Source: Bordetella parapertussis
GTDB lineage: Bacteria; Pseudomonadota; Gammaproteobacteria; Burkholderiales; SG8-39
Reading direction: 5' to 3'
Length of the DNA stretch: 64,000 nt
Assembly (NCBI GenBank): GCA_945862265.1
Contig: CAMAXP010000022.1
Coordinates: forward strand, 1-64,000
Shown: piece after piece, positions 46,883 through 56,409 of the stretch
Position numbering within the stretch: position 1 is the stretch's first letter
Layout of the letters: every line of letters starts with the position of its first letter
Made by a program: the position numbers and the translations under genes
Notes under the pieces: generated by a model
Told to the model about the DNA's origin: nothing
Seen by the model: only the letters and a program-made list of their open reading frames with translations
The model's database searches: none

Positions 46883-48463
46883 ATGCCTCAGGTCATAGGG
46901 GTCCCGAAGGAAGTATTCGCGGGGGAGAAGCGCGTCGCGACCGTGCCTGAAGTCGTCGAGAAGCTCATCAAGCTCGGCTTCAAGGTGGCGGTCGAGTCGG
47001 GTGCGGGCGAGGGTGCCAATTGCAGCGACGACGCCTATCGCACCGTTGGCGCCGAGGTCGTCGAAGGCACCGCGAAACTCTGGACGATGGCGGACATCGT
47101 CTTCAAGGTCGGGGTGCCGACCACTGATGAAGTCGGCCTGATGCACGAGGGGCAGACCCTGATCACGTTCATCTGGCCGGCGCAGAACCCGGAACTGATG
47201 CAGCAGCTCGCAGCGCGCAAGGTCACCGTGCTCGCCATCGACTCGCTGCCGCGCACGCTCTCCCGCGCCCAGAAGATGGACGCCCTGACCTCCCAGGCCG
47301 GCGTTGGCGGCTACCGCGCCGTCATCGAGGCGGCCAATGCCTTCGGCCGCTTCTTCAACGGCCAGATCACTGCTGCGGGCAAGGTCCCGCCGGCCAAGGT
47401 CTTCATTGCTGGTGCCGGTGTGGCCGGCCTGGCGGCGATCGGCACGGCCGCCAGCCTTGGTGCAATCGTGCGCGCCAACGACACGCGCGCCGAAGTGGCC
47501 GACCAGGTGACGTCGCTGGGCGGTGAGTTCGTGAAGGTCGATTACGAGGAAGAAGGGTCCGGCGGCGGCGGCTATGCCAAGGTGATGAGCGAGGGCTTCC
47601 AGAAGGCCCAGCGCGAGATGTACGCCAAGCAGGCGAGGGAAGTCGACATCATCATCACCACTGCGCTGATCCCGGGCAAGCCCGCACCCAAGCTGATCAC
47701 CGCCGAGATGGTGCAGTCGATGAAGCCGGGAAGCGTGATCGTCGACATGGCCGCCGAGCGCGGCGGCAACTGCGAGCTGACCGAGCCGGGCAAGTCGGTG
47801 GTCAGGCACGGCGTGACCATCGTCGGCTATACCGATCTCACGAGCCGGCTGGCGAAGCAGTCGTCGACCCTTTACGCGACCAACCTGTTCCGCCTCGCCG
47901 AGGAACTGTGCAAGACCAAGGACGGCGTCATCAACGTCAACATGGACGACGACGCCATCCGCGGCCTGACCGTGATCAAGGGCGGGGAGGTCACCTGGCC
48001 GCCACCCGCGCCAAAATTGCCGGCTGCGGCGCCGGCTGCTGCGGCAAAGCCCGCGGCTGCCGCTGCGAAATCGCATGGCCACGGCAAGGGCGGCGAGCCC
48101 GCCTCAGCCAGGAGCACCGCGATGGTGTTTGCCGTCGGTGTCGTGCTGTTCTGCCTGATCGGAGTCAACTCGCCGCCTGCCTTCCTCGCGCACCTCACGG
48201 TGTTCGCGCTGGCCTGCTTCGTCGGCTACATGGTGGTGTGGAACGTCACGCCGGCCCTGCACACGCCGCTCATGAGCGTGACCAACGCGATCAGCAGCAT
48301 CATCGCGATCGGCGCGCTGGTGCAGATCGCGCCGCCGGGCGACGGGATCAGCACCGAAGGCTGGATCCGGTGGCTCTCGGTGGCGGCGATCGTGCTGACC
48401 ACCATCAACATGTTCGGCGGCTTCGCCGTCACCCAGCGCATGCTGGCGATGTTCCGCAAGTAA
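46883..48463 (+). CDS. pntA: NAD(P) transhydrogenase alpha subunit PntA
   Basis: A 526-residue subunit. The N-terminal NAD(H)-binding domain starts [20 protein letters not shown] and includes [20 protein letters not shown] and [18 protein letters not shown]. An Ala/Lys-rich linker (about 372-405) leads to a short four-helix membrane region ([17 protein letters not shown] to the end). This is the E. coli-type fused form. With PntB it uses the proton gradient to reduce NADP with NADH. GGGGAA-type ribosome site lies just ahead. Confidence 0.95.
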   Translation: MPQVIGVPKEVFAGEKRVATVPEVVEKLIKLGFKVAVESGAGEGANCSDDAYRTVGAEVVEGTAKLWTMADIVFKVGVPTTDEVGLMHEGQTLITFIWPAQNPELMQQLAARKVTVLAIDSLPRTLSRAQKMDALTSQAGVGGYRAVIEAANAFGRFFNGQITAAGKVPPAKVFIAGAGVAGLAAIGTAASLGAIVRANDTRAEVADQVTSLGGEFVKVDYEEEGSGGGGYAKVMSEGFQKAQREMYAKQAREVDIIITTALIPGKPAPKLITAEMVQSMKPGSVIVDMAAERGGNCELTEPGKSVVRHGVTIVGYTDLTSRLAKQSSTLYATNLFRLAEELCKTKDGVINVNMDDDAIRGLTVIKGGEVTWPPPAPKLPAAAPAAAAKPAAAAAKSHGHGKGGEPASARSTAMVFAVGVVLFCLIGVNSPPAFLAHLTVFALACFVGYMVVWNVTPALHTPLMSVTNAISSIIAIGALVQIAPPGDGISTEGWIRWLSVAAIVLTTINMFGGFAVTQRMLAMFRK

Positions 48464-48475
48464 GGGGAGACGAAA

Positions 48476-49894
48476 ATGTCCGAAGGCATGGCAACAGTCT
48501 CCTACATCGGGGCGACGATCCTTTTCATCCTGAGCCTCGGGGGGCTGTCGAACCCCGAGACCTCCCGCCGGGGCAACCTCTACGGCATGATCGGCATGGG
48601 CCTCGCGGTTGTGGCGACAGTATTCGGTCCGCGCGTTTCGCCTGCGGGCATCGGCTGGATCATGGGCGCGATGGCGGTGGGCGGCAGCATCGGCCTGTAC
48701 GCCGCGCGCACGGTGCAGATGACGCAGATGCCCGAACTGGTCGCGCTCATGCACAGCCTGGTCGGCCTCGCGGCGATGCTGGTGGGGTTCGCGAGTTACA
48801 TCGACCCGACTGCTGCGGCGAGCTTCACCGGGGTCGAGAAGACCATCCACGAATCCGAGATCTACATCGGCATCCTCATCGGAGCGGTGACGTTCTCCGG
48901 GTCGGTGATCGCCTTCGGCAAGCTGTCCGGGAAGATCGGCGGCAAGCCGCTCCTGCTGCCGGCGCGGCACTGGATGAACCTCATCGGGCTGCTCGCGGTG
49001 ATCGGGGTGGGCAAGTGGTTCCTTGGCGCCCACACGGTGCCGCAGGGCATGCTGCCGCTCGTCATCATGACCGTCATCGCGCTCCTCTTCGGCATCCACA
49101 TGGTGATGGCGATCGGCGGCGCCGACATGCCGGTCGTGGTGTCGATGCTGAACAGCTACTCCGGCTGGGCGGCGGCGGCCACGGGCTTCATGCTGTCCAA
49201 CGACCTGCTGATCGTGACCGGTGCCCTGGTCGGGTCCTCGGGGGCGATCCTGTCCTACATCATGTGCAAGGCGATGAATCGCCACTTCATCAGCGTGATC
49301 GCGGGCGGGTTCGGCACCGGGGGCGGCACGCCTGCACCGACGGGTGGTGCGGCGCAGCCTGCGGGCGAGGTGGTCGCGGTCAACGGCTTGGAAACCGCCG
49401 AACTCCTTCGCGAAGCCAGGAGCGTGATCATCGTGCCGGGCTACGGCATGGCCGTTGCGCAGGCCCAGCACACCGTGTTCGAGATCGCCAAACTGTTGCG
49501 CGAAAGGGGCGTGAACGTGCGCTTCGGCATCCACCCGGTCGCGGGGCGCATGCCGGGCCACATGAACGTGCTGCTGGCCGAGGCCAGGGTGCCGTACGAC
49601 ATCGTCATGGAAATGGACGAGATCAACGACGACTTCCCGGCCACGGACGTGGCGATGATCATTGGCGCGAACGACATCGTGAACCCGGCCGCGCAGGACG
49701 ACCCTGGCAGCCCGATCGCCGGCATGCCGGTGCTCGAGGTCTGGAAGGCGAAGACCTCGATCGTCATGAAGCGCAGCATGGCCTCCGGCTATGCGGGGGT
49801 CGACAACCCGCTCTTCTACAAGGAGAACAACCGGATGCTGTTCGGAGATGCGAAGAAGATGCTCGACGAGGTGCTCACCGCGCTGAAGTCCTGA
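48476..49894 (+). CDS. pntB: NAD(P) transhydrogenase beta subunit PntB
   Basis: A 472-residue subunit. Around eight membrane helices are followed by the NADP(H)-binding domain with [33 protein letters not shown]-like [20 protein letters not shown] and [20 protein letters not shown]. It starts 12 bases after pntA. The C-terminal [13 protein letters not shown] is standard. Confidence 0.96.
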   Translation: MSEGMATVSYIGATILFILSLGGLSNPETSRRGNLYGMIGMGLAVVATVFGPRVSPAGIGWIMGAMAVGGSIGLYAARTVQMTQMPELVALMHSLVGLAAMLVGFASYIDPTAAASFTGVEKTIHESEIYIGILIGAVTFSGSVIAFGKLSGKIGGKPLLLPARHWMNLIGLLAVIGVGKWFLGAHTVPQGMLPLVIMTVIALLFGIHMVMAIGGADMPVVVSMLNSYSGWAAAATGFMLSNDLLIVTGALVGSSGAILSYIMCKAMNRHFISVIAGGFGTGGGTPAPTGGAAQPAGEVVAVNGLETAELLREARSVIIVPGYGMAVAQAQHTVFEIAKLLRERGVNVRFGIHPVAGRMPGHMNVLLAEARVPYDIVMEMDEINDDFPATDVAMIIGANDIVNPAAQDDPGSPIAGMPVLEVWKAKTSIVMKRSMASGYAGVDNPLFYKENNRMLFGDAKKMLDEVLTALKS

Positions 49895-49921
49895 CCCGGG
49901 CGGCCGCCCGACGCAGGAGTC

Positions 49922-50448
49922 TTGTTTGCCCTCACCCTGGCTGGCGTGGCGTTGTTCCACCACCACACCCTCGGCGTCGCGCTGACGGGCCTGGCAGTCA
50001 TCATCCTCTACAAGCTCCGCTTCACCGGGTTCAAGACCGGTACGGGCCTGCCGGGCTGGGGATGCATCTGGTCCACGAGTGGGTGATCCTGAGCAACCTG
50101 CTGCTGCTCGGATTCGCGCTCCTCTCCAACCATTTCGAGGAAAGCCGCATCCCGGCGATCCTGCCGCGATTCCTGCCCGGCGACTGGAAAGGCGGCTTCG
50201 GCGGCTCGATGATCTGGTTCGGCTCTAGCGCCGGCGTTGCGCTTTCCAACATGTATCCGGAGGCCAAGTCGGTGGGCCAGTGGCTGAAGCATGGCTGGTT
50301 CATTGCGGTGGCCTACGTAATAGGCTTCTTCGTCCTGCTGGCGGTGCTGGGCTGGCACCCGAACGAACGGCACAAGGGCCAAGTGCCGGTACCGGCCGTG
50401 TCCGGGACGGCCCCGGCCGGGATTGCGGCAGGCGGTAGCGGGGGTTAG
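49922..50448 (+). pseudogene. Decayed citrate/ion-type transporter
   Basis: A start-like TTG at 49922 opens LFALTLAGVALFHHHTLGVA and reads to a stop near 50080. One missing base near 50050-50055 would join this to LGMHLVHEWVILSNLLLLGF in the next frame. That frame then runs LPRFLPGDWKGGF directly into GGSMIWFGSSAGVALSNMYP and the normal C-terminus. Intact relatives (ArsB/citrate-type, about 430-450 residues as I recall them) have about 250 more residues between those last two stretches. A frameshift and a large internal deletion are thus both present. The gene follows pntB after 28 bases. Confidence 0.8.
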
Positions 50449-50527
50449 AATCGTCCGGCTTTGCATCCGGCCCAGGGGGCGCTTACAGCCCTTCCAGACA
50501 AAAATTTCAGACAGGAGACCCACCATC

Positions 50528-51661
50528 ATGTCCAAGCAAGACAATCCGGTTTCGACGCGCCGCAAGTTCCTGACCGGCGCAGCTGCCGCCACAGCGGGCG
50601 CCGCTACGCTCGGCTTCCCGATGATCGCCAAGTCCCAGTCGCCAATTGTTATCAAGATGCAGGGCGCATGGGGTGCGAAGGACATCTTCAACGAAATGGC
50701 CGAGGAATACGTCAAGCGCGTGAACGAAATGGCCGGCGGGCGCCTGCGCATCGACTATTTGGTCGCGGGCGCGGTGGTGAAGCCGTTCGAGGTCATGGAT
50801 GCGACCAGCAAGGGTGTGCTCGATGCGAGCCACGGGGTCCCGGTGTACTGGTACGGCAAGTCGAAGGTGGCTTCGCTGTTCGGGTCAGGCCCGATCAACG
50901 GCTGCGACGCGCCCCAGACGCTGGCCTGGATCAATCGCGGCGGCGGACAGGCTCTTTACAACGAACTGCTCGCCAAGATCAACCTCGACGTGGTCGGATT
51001 TTTCGTCATGCCGATGCCGACCCAGCCGCTGGGCTGGTTCAAGAAGCCGATCAAGGACGCCAAGGAACTCAAGGGCCTCAAGTACCGCACGGTCGGCCTG
51101 GCAGCGGACCTGTTTCAGCAGATGGGCGCCAAGGTGACCCAGTTGCCCGGCGGCGAAATCATTCCGGCGCTGGAGAAAGGCGTCATCGACGCGTTCGAGT
51201 TCAACAACCCGACGTCTGACATGCGTTTCGGCGCCCAGGACGTGATCAAGAACTACATGATGGGCAGCTACCACCAGGCGATGGAATTCTTCGAGATCGC
51301 CTTCAACAAGAAGAAGTGGGACAGCATTCCGAAAGACCTCCAGGCGATCCTGCAGTACGCCACCGAAGCCGCAAGCTCGTCCAACTGGTGGACCGCGATG
51401 GACAACTACTCGCGCGACCTCGAGGTCCTGAAGGACAAGCACAAGGTCAACGTGATCCGCACACCGAAGTCGGTCATGGTGGAGCAGCTCAAGGCCTGGG
51501 ACATCCTCACCAAGAAACTGTCGGACGAAGATCCTTTCTTCGCCAAGGTGGTCGAATCGCAGCGTGCATGGGCCAAGCGCGTTGCCTACTACATGTTTGT
51601 CAACGAGGCGGACTACAAACTCGGCTACGAGCACATCTTCAAGACCAAGATCCCGGTTTGA
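50528..51661 (+). CDS. dctP: TRAP transporter substrate-binding protein
   Basis: A 377-residue binding protein with a twin-arginine-type leader (STRRKFLTGAAAATAGAATL). DAKELKGLKYRTVGLAADLF contains the conserved Arg that clamps a substrate carboxylate, and GGEIIPALEKGVIDAFEFNN is a TakP-like segment. The subgroup usually binds 2-oxo acids, lactate or related carboxylates. The start at 50528 has GGAGA upstream. It heads an operon of permeases and an amidase, so a carboxylate or amide-derived ligand is plausible. Confidence 0.92.
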   Translation: MSKQDNPVSTRRKFLTGAAAATAGAATLGFPMIAKSQSPIVIKMQGAWGAKDIFNEMAEEYVKRVNEMAGGRLRIDYLVAGAVVKPFEVMDATSKGVLDASHGVPVYWYGKSKVASLFGSGPINGCDAPQTLAWINRGGGQALYNELLAKINLDVVGFFVMPMPTQPLGWFKKPIKDAKELKGLKYRTVGLAADLFQQMGAKVTQLPGGEIIPALEKGVIDAFEFNNPTSDMRFGAQDVIKNYMMGSYHQAMEFFEIAFNKKKWDSIPKDLQAILQYATEAASSSNWWTAMDNYSRDLEVLKDKHKVNVIRTPKSVMVEQLKAWDILTKKLSDEDPFFAKVVESQRAWAKRVAYYMFVNEADYKLGYEHIFKTKIPV

Positions 51662-51746
51662 GCGATCCGGGCGCACGGCAATTCTGACGGCTGGGGTGTC
51701 ACCTGCGGGTGACGCCCCATTTTCTTTCCTCTCCTGGGGCCGAACC

Positions 51747-52337
51747 ATGCAGCGCGTGATTTTCGCGATCGACCGGTTGAACAAGACCATTGGCCATGCG
51801 TTCGCCTGGTGCATCATCATCGTCACCTTCGGCACCTGTTACGAGGTGTTCGTGCGCTACGTGCTGGATGACCCCACCAGTTGGGCGTTCGACCTGAGCT
51901 ACCTGATGTACGCCGGCGTGTTCTACATGGCGGGTGCGTACACCCTGTCGCGCGGCGGCCATGTGCGCGCCGACATGTTCTACCGGCTGTGGTCCGAGCG
52001 GACCCAGGCGAGCGTCGAACTCGTCCTGTACGTGGTGTTCTTCTTTCCGGGCATCCTGGCCCTCGTGTATGCGGGCTGGAGCTACGGAATCGAGTCGCTG
52101 CGGCTGCGCGAAGTGAGCGTCAACAGCCCGGCCGGCGTGCCGATCTGGCCGCTCAAGTTGATGATCCCGATTGGCGCCGGGCTGATGGTGCTGCAGGGTC
52201 TGGCCGAAGTGCTGCGTTGCGCGCAGTGCCTGCGCGACGGCCACTGGACTGCGCGCATGCACGACGTGGAGGAACTCGAAAACCAGATCCTGGCAGAAGC
52301 GGCGCGCAAGCGCGCCGCGGAAGGAGCAGCAGCATGA
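51747..52337 (+). CDS. dctQ: TRAP transporter small permease
   Basis: A 196-residue protein with four membrane helices. TFGTCYEVFVRYVLDDPTSW is the family motif around the second helix, and YTLSRGGHVRADMFYR is the conserved loop. The C-terminal 40 residues are a charged helix. It overlaps the large permease gene by 4 bases (ATGA). Confidence 0.93.
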   Translation: MQRVIFAIDRLNKTIGHAFAWCIIIVTFGTCYEVFVRYVLDDPTSWAFDLSYLMYAGVFYMAGAYTLSRGGHVRADMFYRLWSERTQASVELVLYVVFFFPGILALVYAGWSYGIESLRLREVSVNSPAGVPIWPLKLMIPIGAGLMVLQGLAEVLRCAQCLRDGHWTARMHDVEELENQILAEAARKRAAEGAAA

Positions 52338-53680
52338 GCGATCCAAGTGTAGCGCTCGCAATGCTCGGGATCCTGGTCTTCGTGATCATGATCGGTTTCC
52401 CGGTTGCCTTCACCCTCATGGCGCTGGGCGTAGGGTTCGGCTATTACGCCTACTTCCAGGCGGGGACGGCGTTCTTCGACAGCCGCGTGTTCTACCTGCT
52501 CACGCAAAACACCTTCACGGTGCTGAACAACGATGCGCTGGTGTCGATTCCGCTGTTCCTGTTGATGGGCTACCTGGTCGAACGCGCCAACATCCTCGAC
52601 AGCCTGTTCCGGAGCCTGCAGATCGCGCTGAAGGGGGTTCCCGCTTCGCTCGCCGTGGCGACCCTCGCCACCTGCGCGTTGTTTGCGACGGCCACGGGCA
52701 TCGTCGGCGCGGTAGTGACGCTGATGGGCATGCTCGCGTTTCCCCAGATGATCAAGGCTGGTTACGACACACGCCTGGCTGCCGGCGTGGTTTGCGCGGG
52801 CGGGTGCCTGGGGATCCTGATCCCGCCGTCGATCATGCTGATCGTCTACGGCGCGATGGCCGGCCTTTCGGTGGTCAAGCTGTACGCCGCCGCTATCATT
52901 CCCGGCTTCTTTCTCGCCAGCATGTACATCATCTACGTCATAGGCGTGGGAGTATTCAGGCCGAAGATGGCTCCTCCTCTGCCCAAGGGTGAGGGCGACG
53001 TGCCCCTGGGCACAGTGGTCCTGATGCTTGCGAAGTCGTTCTTCCCGCTTGCGATGCTGATCCTGTCGGTGCTCGGCGCGATCATGTTCGGGCTGGCGAC
53101 GCCGACTGAAGCCGCCGCGGTGGGCGCTCTGGGTGCGATGCTGCTGGCGGCGGGTTACCGCACGTTGACCTGGAAGGCGATGCGCGAATCGGTGTACCTC
53201 ACCGCGCGCACCTCGGCGATGGTCTGCTGGCTGTTCGTCGGATCGGCGACCTTCGCTTCAGTCTTCGCCTACCTCGGCGGGAATGTGATGATCAAGGAGT
53301 TCGTGCTGGCCATGAACCTCACCCCGATCACGTTCCTGCTGTTGTCGCAGGCGATCATCTTCGTGCTCGGTTGGCCGCTGGAATGGACCGAAATCATCAT
53401 CATCTTCGTGCCGATCTTCCTGCCCATGCTTCCGCACTTCGGCATCGACCCGATGCTGTTCGGGATCCTGGTGGCGATCAACCTGCAGACCGCGTTCCTG
53501 TCGCCGCCGATGGCGATGGCGGCCTATTACCTGAAGGGCGTCAGCCCGCCGTCGGTGCTGCTGACGCAGATCTTCAGCGGTTGCATGCCGTTCGTCTACA
53601 TCGTGCTGGTGACTATGGGGATGATCTACGTGTTTCCGCAGATCACGCTCTGGCTGCCGAACGCCCTTTACGGCAATTGA
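52334..53680 (+). CDS. dctM: TRAP transporter large permease
   Basis: A 448-residue DctM-type permease with about 12 membrane helices. MGYLVERANILDSLFRSLQI, TGIVGAVVTLMGMLAFPQM and GGCLGILIPPSIMLIVYGAM are conserved, as is TEAAAVGALGAMLLAAGYR. It performs sodium-coupled uptake with DctQ and the binding protein at 50528. The amidase gene begins 2 bases after its stop. Confidence 0.95.
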   Translation: MSDPSVALAMLGILVFVIMIGFPVAFTLMALGVGFGYYAYFQAGTAFFDSRVFYLLTQNTFTVLNNDALVSIPLFLLMGYLVERANILDSLFRSLQIALKGVPASLAVATLATCALFATATGIVGAVVTLMGMLAFPQMIKAGYDTRLAAGVVCAGGCLGILIPPSIMLIVYGAMAGLSVVKLYAAAIIPGFFLASMYIIYVIGVGVFRPKMAPPLPKGEGDVPLGTVVLMLAKSFFPLAMLILSVLGAIMFGLATPTEAAAVGALGAMLLAAGYRTLTWKAMRESVYLTARTSAMVCWLFVGSATFASVFAYLGGNVMIKEFVLAMNLTPITFLLLSQAIIFVLGWPLEWTEIIIIFVPIFLPMLPHFGIDPMLFGILVAINLQTAFLSPPMAMAAYYLKGVSPPSVLLTQIFSGCMPFVYIVLVTMGMIYVFPQITLWLPNALYGN

Positions 53681-53682
53681 AA

Positions 53683-55017
53683 ATGGACGCGACGGGACTC
53701 GAGTGGAACTCGGCGAGCGACGCGGCGCGTGCGATCGCCGATGGGGCGGTCAGCTCGGAGCAATTGGTGGAGGCGTGCCTCGCGCGCATTCGTGCCGCCG
53801 AGCCGCAGGTGGGGGCCTGGCAATACCTGGACCCCGAGCACGTCCTGGCGCAGGCGCGCGCGCGCGACCTTGACCACAAGGAAGGGCGCCCGGCAGGTCC
53901 GCTGCACGGCGTGCCCGTAGGCATAAAGGACATCATAGACACCGCCGACATGCCGACCGAAGACGGCACGGTCCTGCACGCCGGGCGCACGCCGGACGAC
54001 GATGCGACCGTGGTCGCGATGCTGCGCGCTGCAGGCGCGGTGATCATGGGCAAGACGGTGACCACGGAATGTGCCACGTTTACGCCGGGCAAGACGCGCA
54101 ACCCGCACAACCCTGAACATACGCCCGGAGGTTCGTCTTCGGGCTCGGCTGCGGCAGTTGCAGCCGGGATGATCCCGCTCGCGCTCGGCACGCAGACCAA
54201 CGGGTCGGTGATCCGCCCGGCTGCATTCTGCGGTGTCTACGGATTCAAACCGACGCATGGGCTTATTCCGCGGCAAGGGATCCTCAAACTGTCGCGCTCG
54301 CTCGATCAGGTCGGGGTGTTCGCGCGTACGCTGGAGGACATTGCGTTGCTGGCCGGGCAACTCACCGGATACGACGAACGAGACCCGGACACGCGTCCGC
54401 GCGCACGCATCCCGTTTGCCCAGGTGGCAGCGTCGGAGCCGCCACTTCCGCCCCGTTTCGCTTTCGTCAAGACGCCCCACTGGGACCGTGTCGAAGGCGA
54501 AACGCGCGAAGCATTTGGCGAGCTTGTCGATGTACTGGGCGCGCAATGCGAGGAATTCGAGCTGCCCGAGTCGTTGCGCGAGGCGTGGAATTGGCATCGG
54601 ACCATCATGGAAGCCGAGATGGCCATGAACCTCGACCTCGAGTGGGAGAAGGGGCGTGATCGGCTGTCCGAATCGCTGCAAGCGCAGCTCGCGCGAGGGC
54701 GTGAAGTGCCTGCGCTCGCCTACCAGAAGGCGCTTGCCCGAATCCCGGCACTCAACCAGGGGTTCGACGAGTTGTACTCGCGCTTCGACGCGGTGTTGAC
54801 CCCTTGTGCCCCGGGGACCGCGCCATTGCTCGCCACGACCGGCGACCCGGCGCTTTGCACTCTCTGGACGCTATGCGGGATGCCGGCAATCAGTCTGCCG
54901 CTGATGAGCGGCACGAACGGTCTTCCGCTGGGAGTCCAGCTTGTCGGCCGGCGCGACGATGACGCGCGCTTGCTGCGTACGGCGCGCTGGCTTGTTTCAC
55001 GGGCCCAGGTGGGCTGA
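53683..55017 (+). CDS. Amidase-signature hydrolase
   Basis: A 444-residue amidase. The Ser-Ser-Lys triad is visible: Lys in GVPVGIKDIIDT (about 87), Ser in PGGSSSGSAAAVAAG and the nucleophile Ser in TQTNGSVIRPAAFCGVYG. Length is normal. It follows dctM after 2 bases, so it probably hydrolyses a compound brought in by the TRAP system; relatives act on various amides and, in tRNA-dependent form, Gln, but gatB/gatC are not here. Substrate unknown. Confidence 0.9.
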   Translation: MDATGLEWNSASDAARAIADGAVSSEQLVEACLARIRAAEPQVGAWQYLDPEHVLAQARARDLDHKEGRPAGPLHGVPVGIKDIIDTADMPTEDGTVLHAGRTPDDDATVVAMLRAAGAVIMGKTVTTECATFTPGKTRNPHNPEHTPGGSSSGSAAAVAAGMIPLALGTQTNGSVIRPAAFCGVYGFKPTHGLIPRQGILKLSRSLDQVGVFARTLEDIALLAGQLTGYDERDPDTRPRARIPFAQVAASEPPLPPRFAFVKTPHWDRVEGETREAFGELVDVLGAQCEEFELPESLREAWNWHRTIMEAEMAMNLDLEWEKGRDRLSESLQAQLARGREVPALAYQKALARIPALNQGFDELYSRFDAVLTPCAPGTAPLLATTGDPALCTLWTLCGMPAISLPLMSGTNGLPLGVQLVGRRDDDARLLRTARWLVSRAQVG

Positions 55018-55042
55018 AGGGCTATCAGAGGAGAATCAGAAC

Positions 55043-55210
55043 ATGGGAATCAAGATTTTCGCCGCCATCGTGGCCATCGTGCTCATGATCGCCTTTCTGG
55101 CTCCGATGGTCTTCAAGCTGAAGGACGTCGCGCTGGGTTGCATCATCCTGATCGGCATCGCGATGATGCTCGTCGATCTCTGGCAGTCGCTGCAAGCGAA
55201 AGAGGAATAA
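55043..55210 (+). CDS. 55-residue two-helix membrane peptide
   Basis: MGIKIFAAIVAIVLMIAFLA opens a protein with two hydrophobic helices (about residues 4-24 and 30-46) and a short charged tail. GAGGAG lies about 13 bases upstream, within the 25 bases after the amidase stop. It is in line with the TRAP-amidase operon and could be part of it. No name is known to me. Confidence 0.75.
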   Translation: MGIKIFAAIVAIVLMIAFLAPMVFKLKDVALGCIILIGIAMMLVDLWQSLQAKEE

Positions 55211-55226
55211 CCGCCCGGCCGCGCCA

Positions 55227-56225
55227 TCAAGCCACAGCCAGGCTGTGAGTGCGCACTGCCACGATCGCCTTGGCCTGGTTGAAGTCGTCGGTGTAGCCTG
55301 TCCCGAAGAGGCAGCAGGCGAGCAGGTTGGTGATCGGCGGGGGCAGCGGCTCCCGCCCCGACAACGCGTCGCGGATCCAGAGAGCGGTGCTTTTCGCATC
55401 CGCGTGGGCGGGCAGGTGTGCATTGCGCTGCGCGCTCGAAAACACCGGCACCGGCTCCGCCTCGAACAGCGTCTGGTGCGCTCCGTCGCTGAAGTATTCA
55501 ATGGCTGGCCGCTGGAGCGGGTCCGTGAATGCTTCGCCTTCCGCGCCGCGAAACAGCAGGGCGCAGTCGCCATGGTCGACGAGCACGTTGCCGACCAGAG
55601 CCGACTGCTCCTCGTCCGCGGTCGGGAGGAGCTTGAGCCCTGCGCCGTCGAAGGGATCGATGAGGCTCGCCACCGTATGCGCGCAGGTCTCGAACCCCAG
55701 GCGCGCACGCAGCGCAATCAACTGCATCAGGGCGGGTGCGACGAGGCCGGTCGGCACATAGGCGATGCGGCCTTCCGCCAGTTCCGCCTGCGCGTCCTTG
55801 ATCGTTGCGCACGGCAGTACGCCAAGCTCGCGGAAGATCGACACGCTCGCGATGCGCCCATGCCCTTCTAGCGGGCCATGGACCACGACCGGGATTTCGA
55901 AATGATTCGCAAGCAGCGCGATCAGCGGCATGAGGTTGGGATGGTCGATGGTGCCGCTGTAGCTCGGGATCACCAGGGGGCGCAGCGCCATGCGCGCCGA
56001 CGACGGGGGCGAGAGCCGCAACAGGCGGCAGCGTGCCGCGCGATAGAAACCCGACAGCTCTTCCGCCGTGATGCCTTTTCGGGCAAACGCCGCGAGCAGC
56101 GCCCCCAGCTCAAGTTCAGGGACGCCACCGTCGAGGAGGACGGCAAACAGGTCGCAGGATTCCCCTTCGGAGAGTTCCTCCGGAGCGCTTGCCGTGAGAC
56201 GCTTCAAGAGTTGTGTGATCTTCAT
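55227..56225 (-). CDS. ybiB: YbiB/TrpD2-type DNA-binding protein
   Basis: A 332-residue protein of the anthranilate phosphoribosyltransferase-like fold. VIPSYSGTIDHPNLMPLIAL and GHGRIASVSIFRELGV are typical of the YbiB (TrpD2) group, and the phosphoribosyl-binding glycine loop of true TrpD is altered. YbiB binds nucleic acid non-specifically and is damage-induced in E. coli. It is not in a tryptophan gene context. It is convergent with the small peptide gene. Confidence 0.88.
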   Translation of the reverse strand: MKITQLLKRLTASAPEELSEGESCDLFAVLLDGGVPELELGALLAAFARKGITAEELSGFYRAARCRLLRLSPPSSARMALRPLVIPSYSGTIDHPNLMPLIALLANHFEIPVVVHGPLEGHGRIASVSIFRELGVLPCATIKDAQAELAEGRIAYVPTGLVAPALMQLIALRARLGFETCAHTVASLIDPFDGAGLKLLPTADEEQSALVGNVLVDHGDCALLFRGAEGEAFTDPLQRPAIEYFSDGAHQTLFEAEPVPVFSSAQRNAHLPAHADAKSTALWIRDALSGREPLPPPITNLLACCLFGTGYTDDFNQAKAIVAVRTHSLAVA

Positions 56226-56343
56226 TGGCTGTCAGTTCTGTCAGGCTTTTGTGCTTGTCCCTGCACCCCAATCAGCAACCACCGTGCCAGCCCTGCCTCA
56301 GAGTGTAGTGATGTCCCGGGCCACGCGTTTGCCCATGGCAAAG

Positions 56344-56387
56344 GTGCACGCGTGCACGAATTCGCACCAGCATGGCGCGCCATGCTG
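56344..56387. other. Two perfect palindromes in the ybiB leader
   Basis: GTGCACGCGTGCAC at 56344-56357 (14 bp) and CAGCATGGCGCGCCATGCTG at 56368-56387 (20 bp) are each exactly self-complementary and are separated by 10 bases. They lie between the HD-domain gene stop and the ybiB start on the minus strand. The second can form a hairpin but lacks a T-run. They could be a terminator-like structure, a regulator site or both. Confidence 0.5.
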
Positions 56388-56409
56388 CGCTGCGGCGTAA
56401 ACGGGAGAG

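Noticed and set aside
47908-50448. An 846-codon plus-strand frame over pntA and pntB
   Set aside because: It is an out-of-frame reading of the two genes. Only its last part (from about 50055) is meaningful, as the second frame of the decayed transporter.
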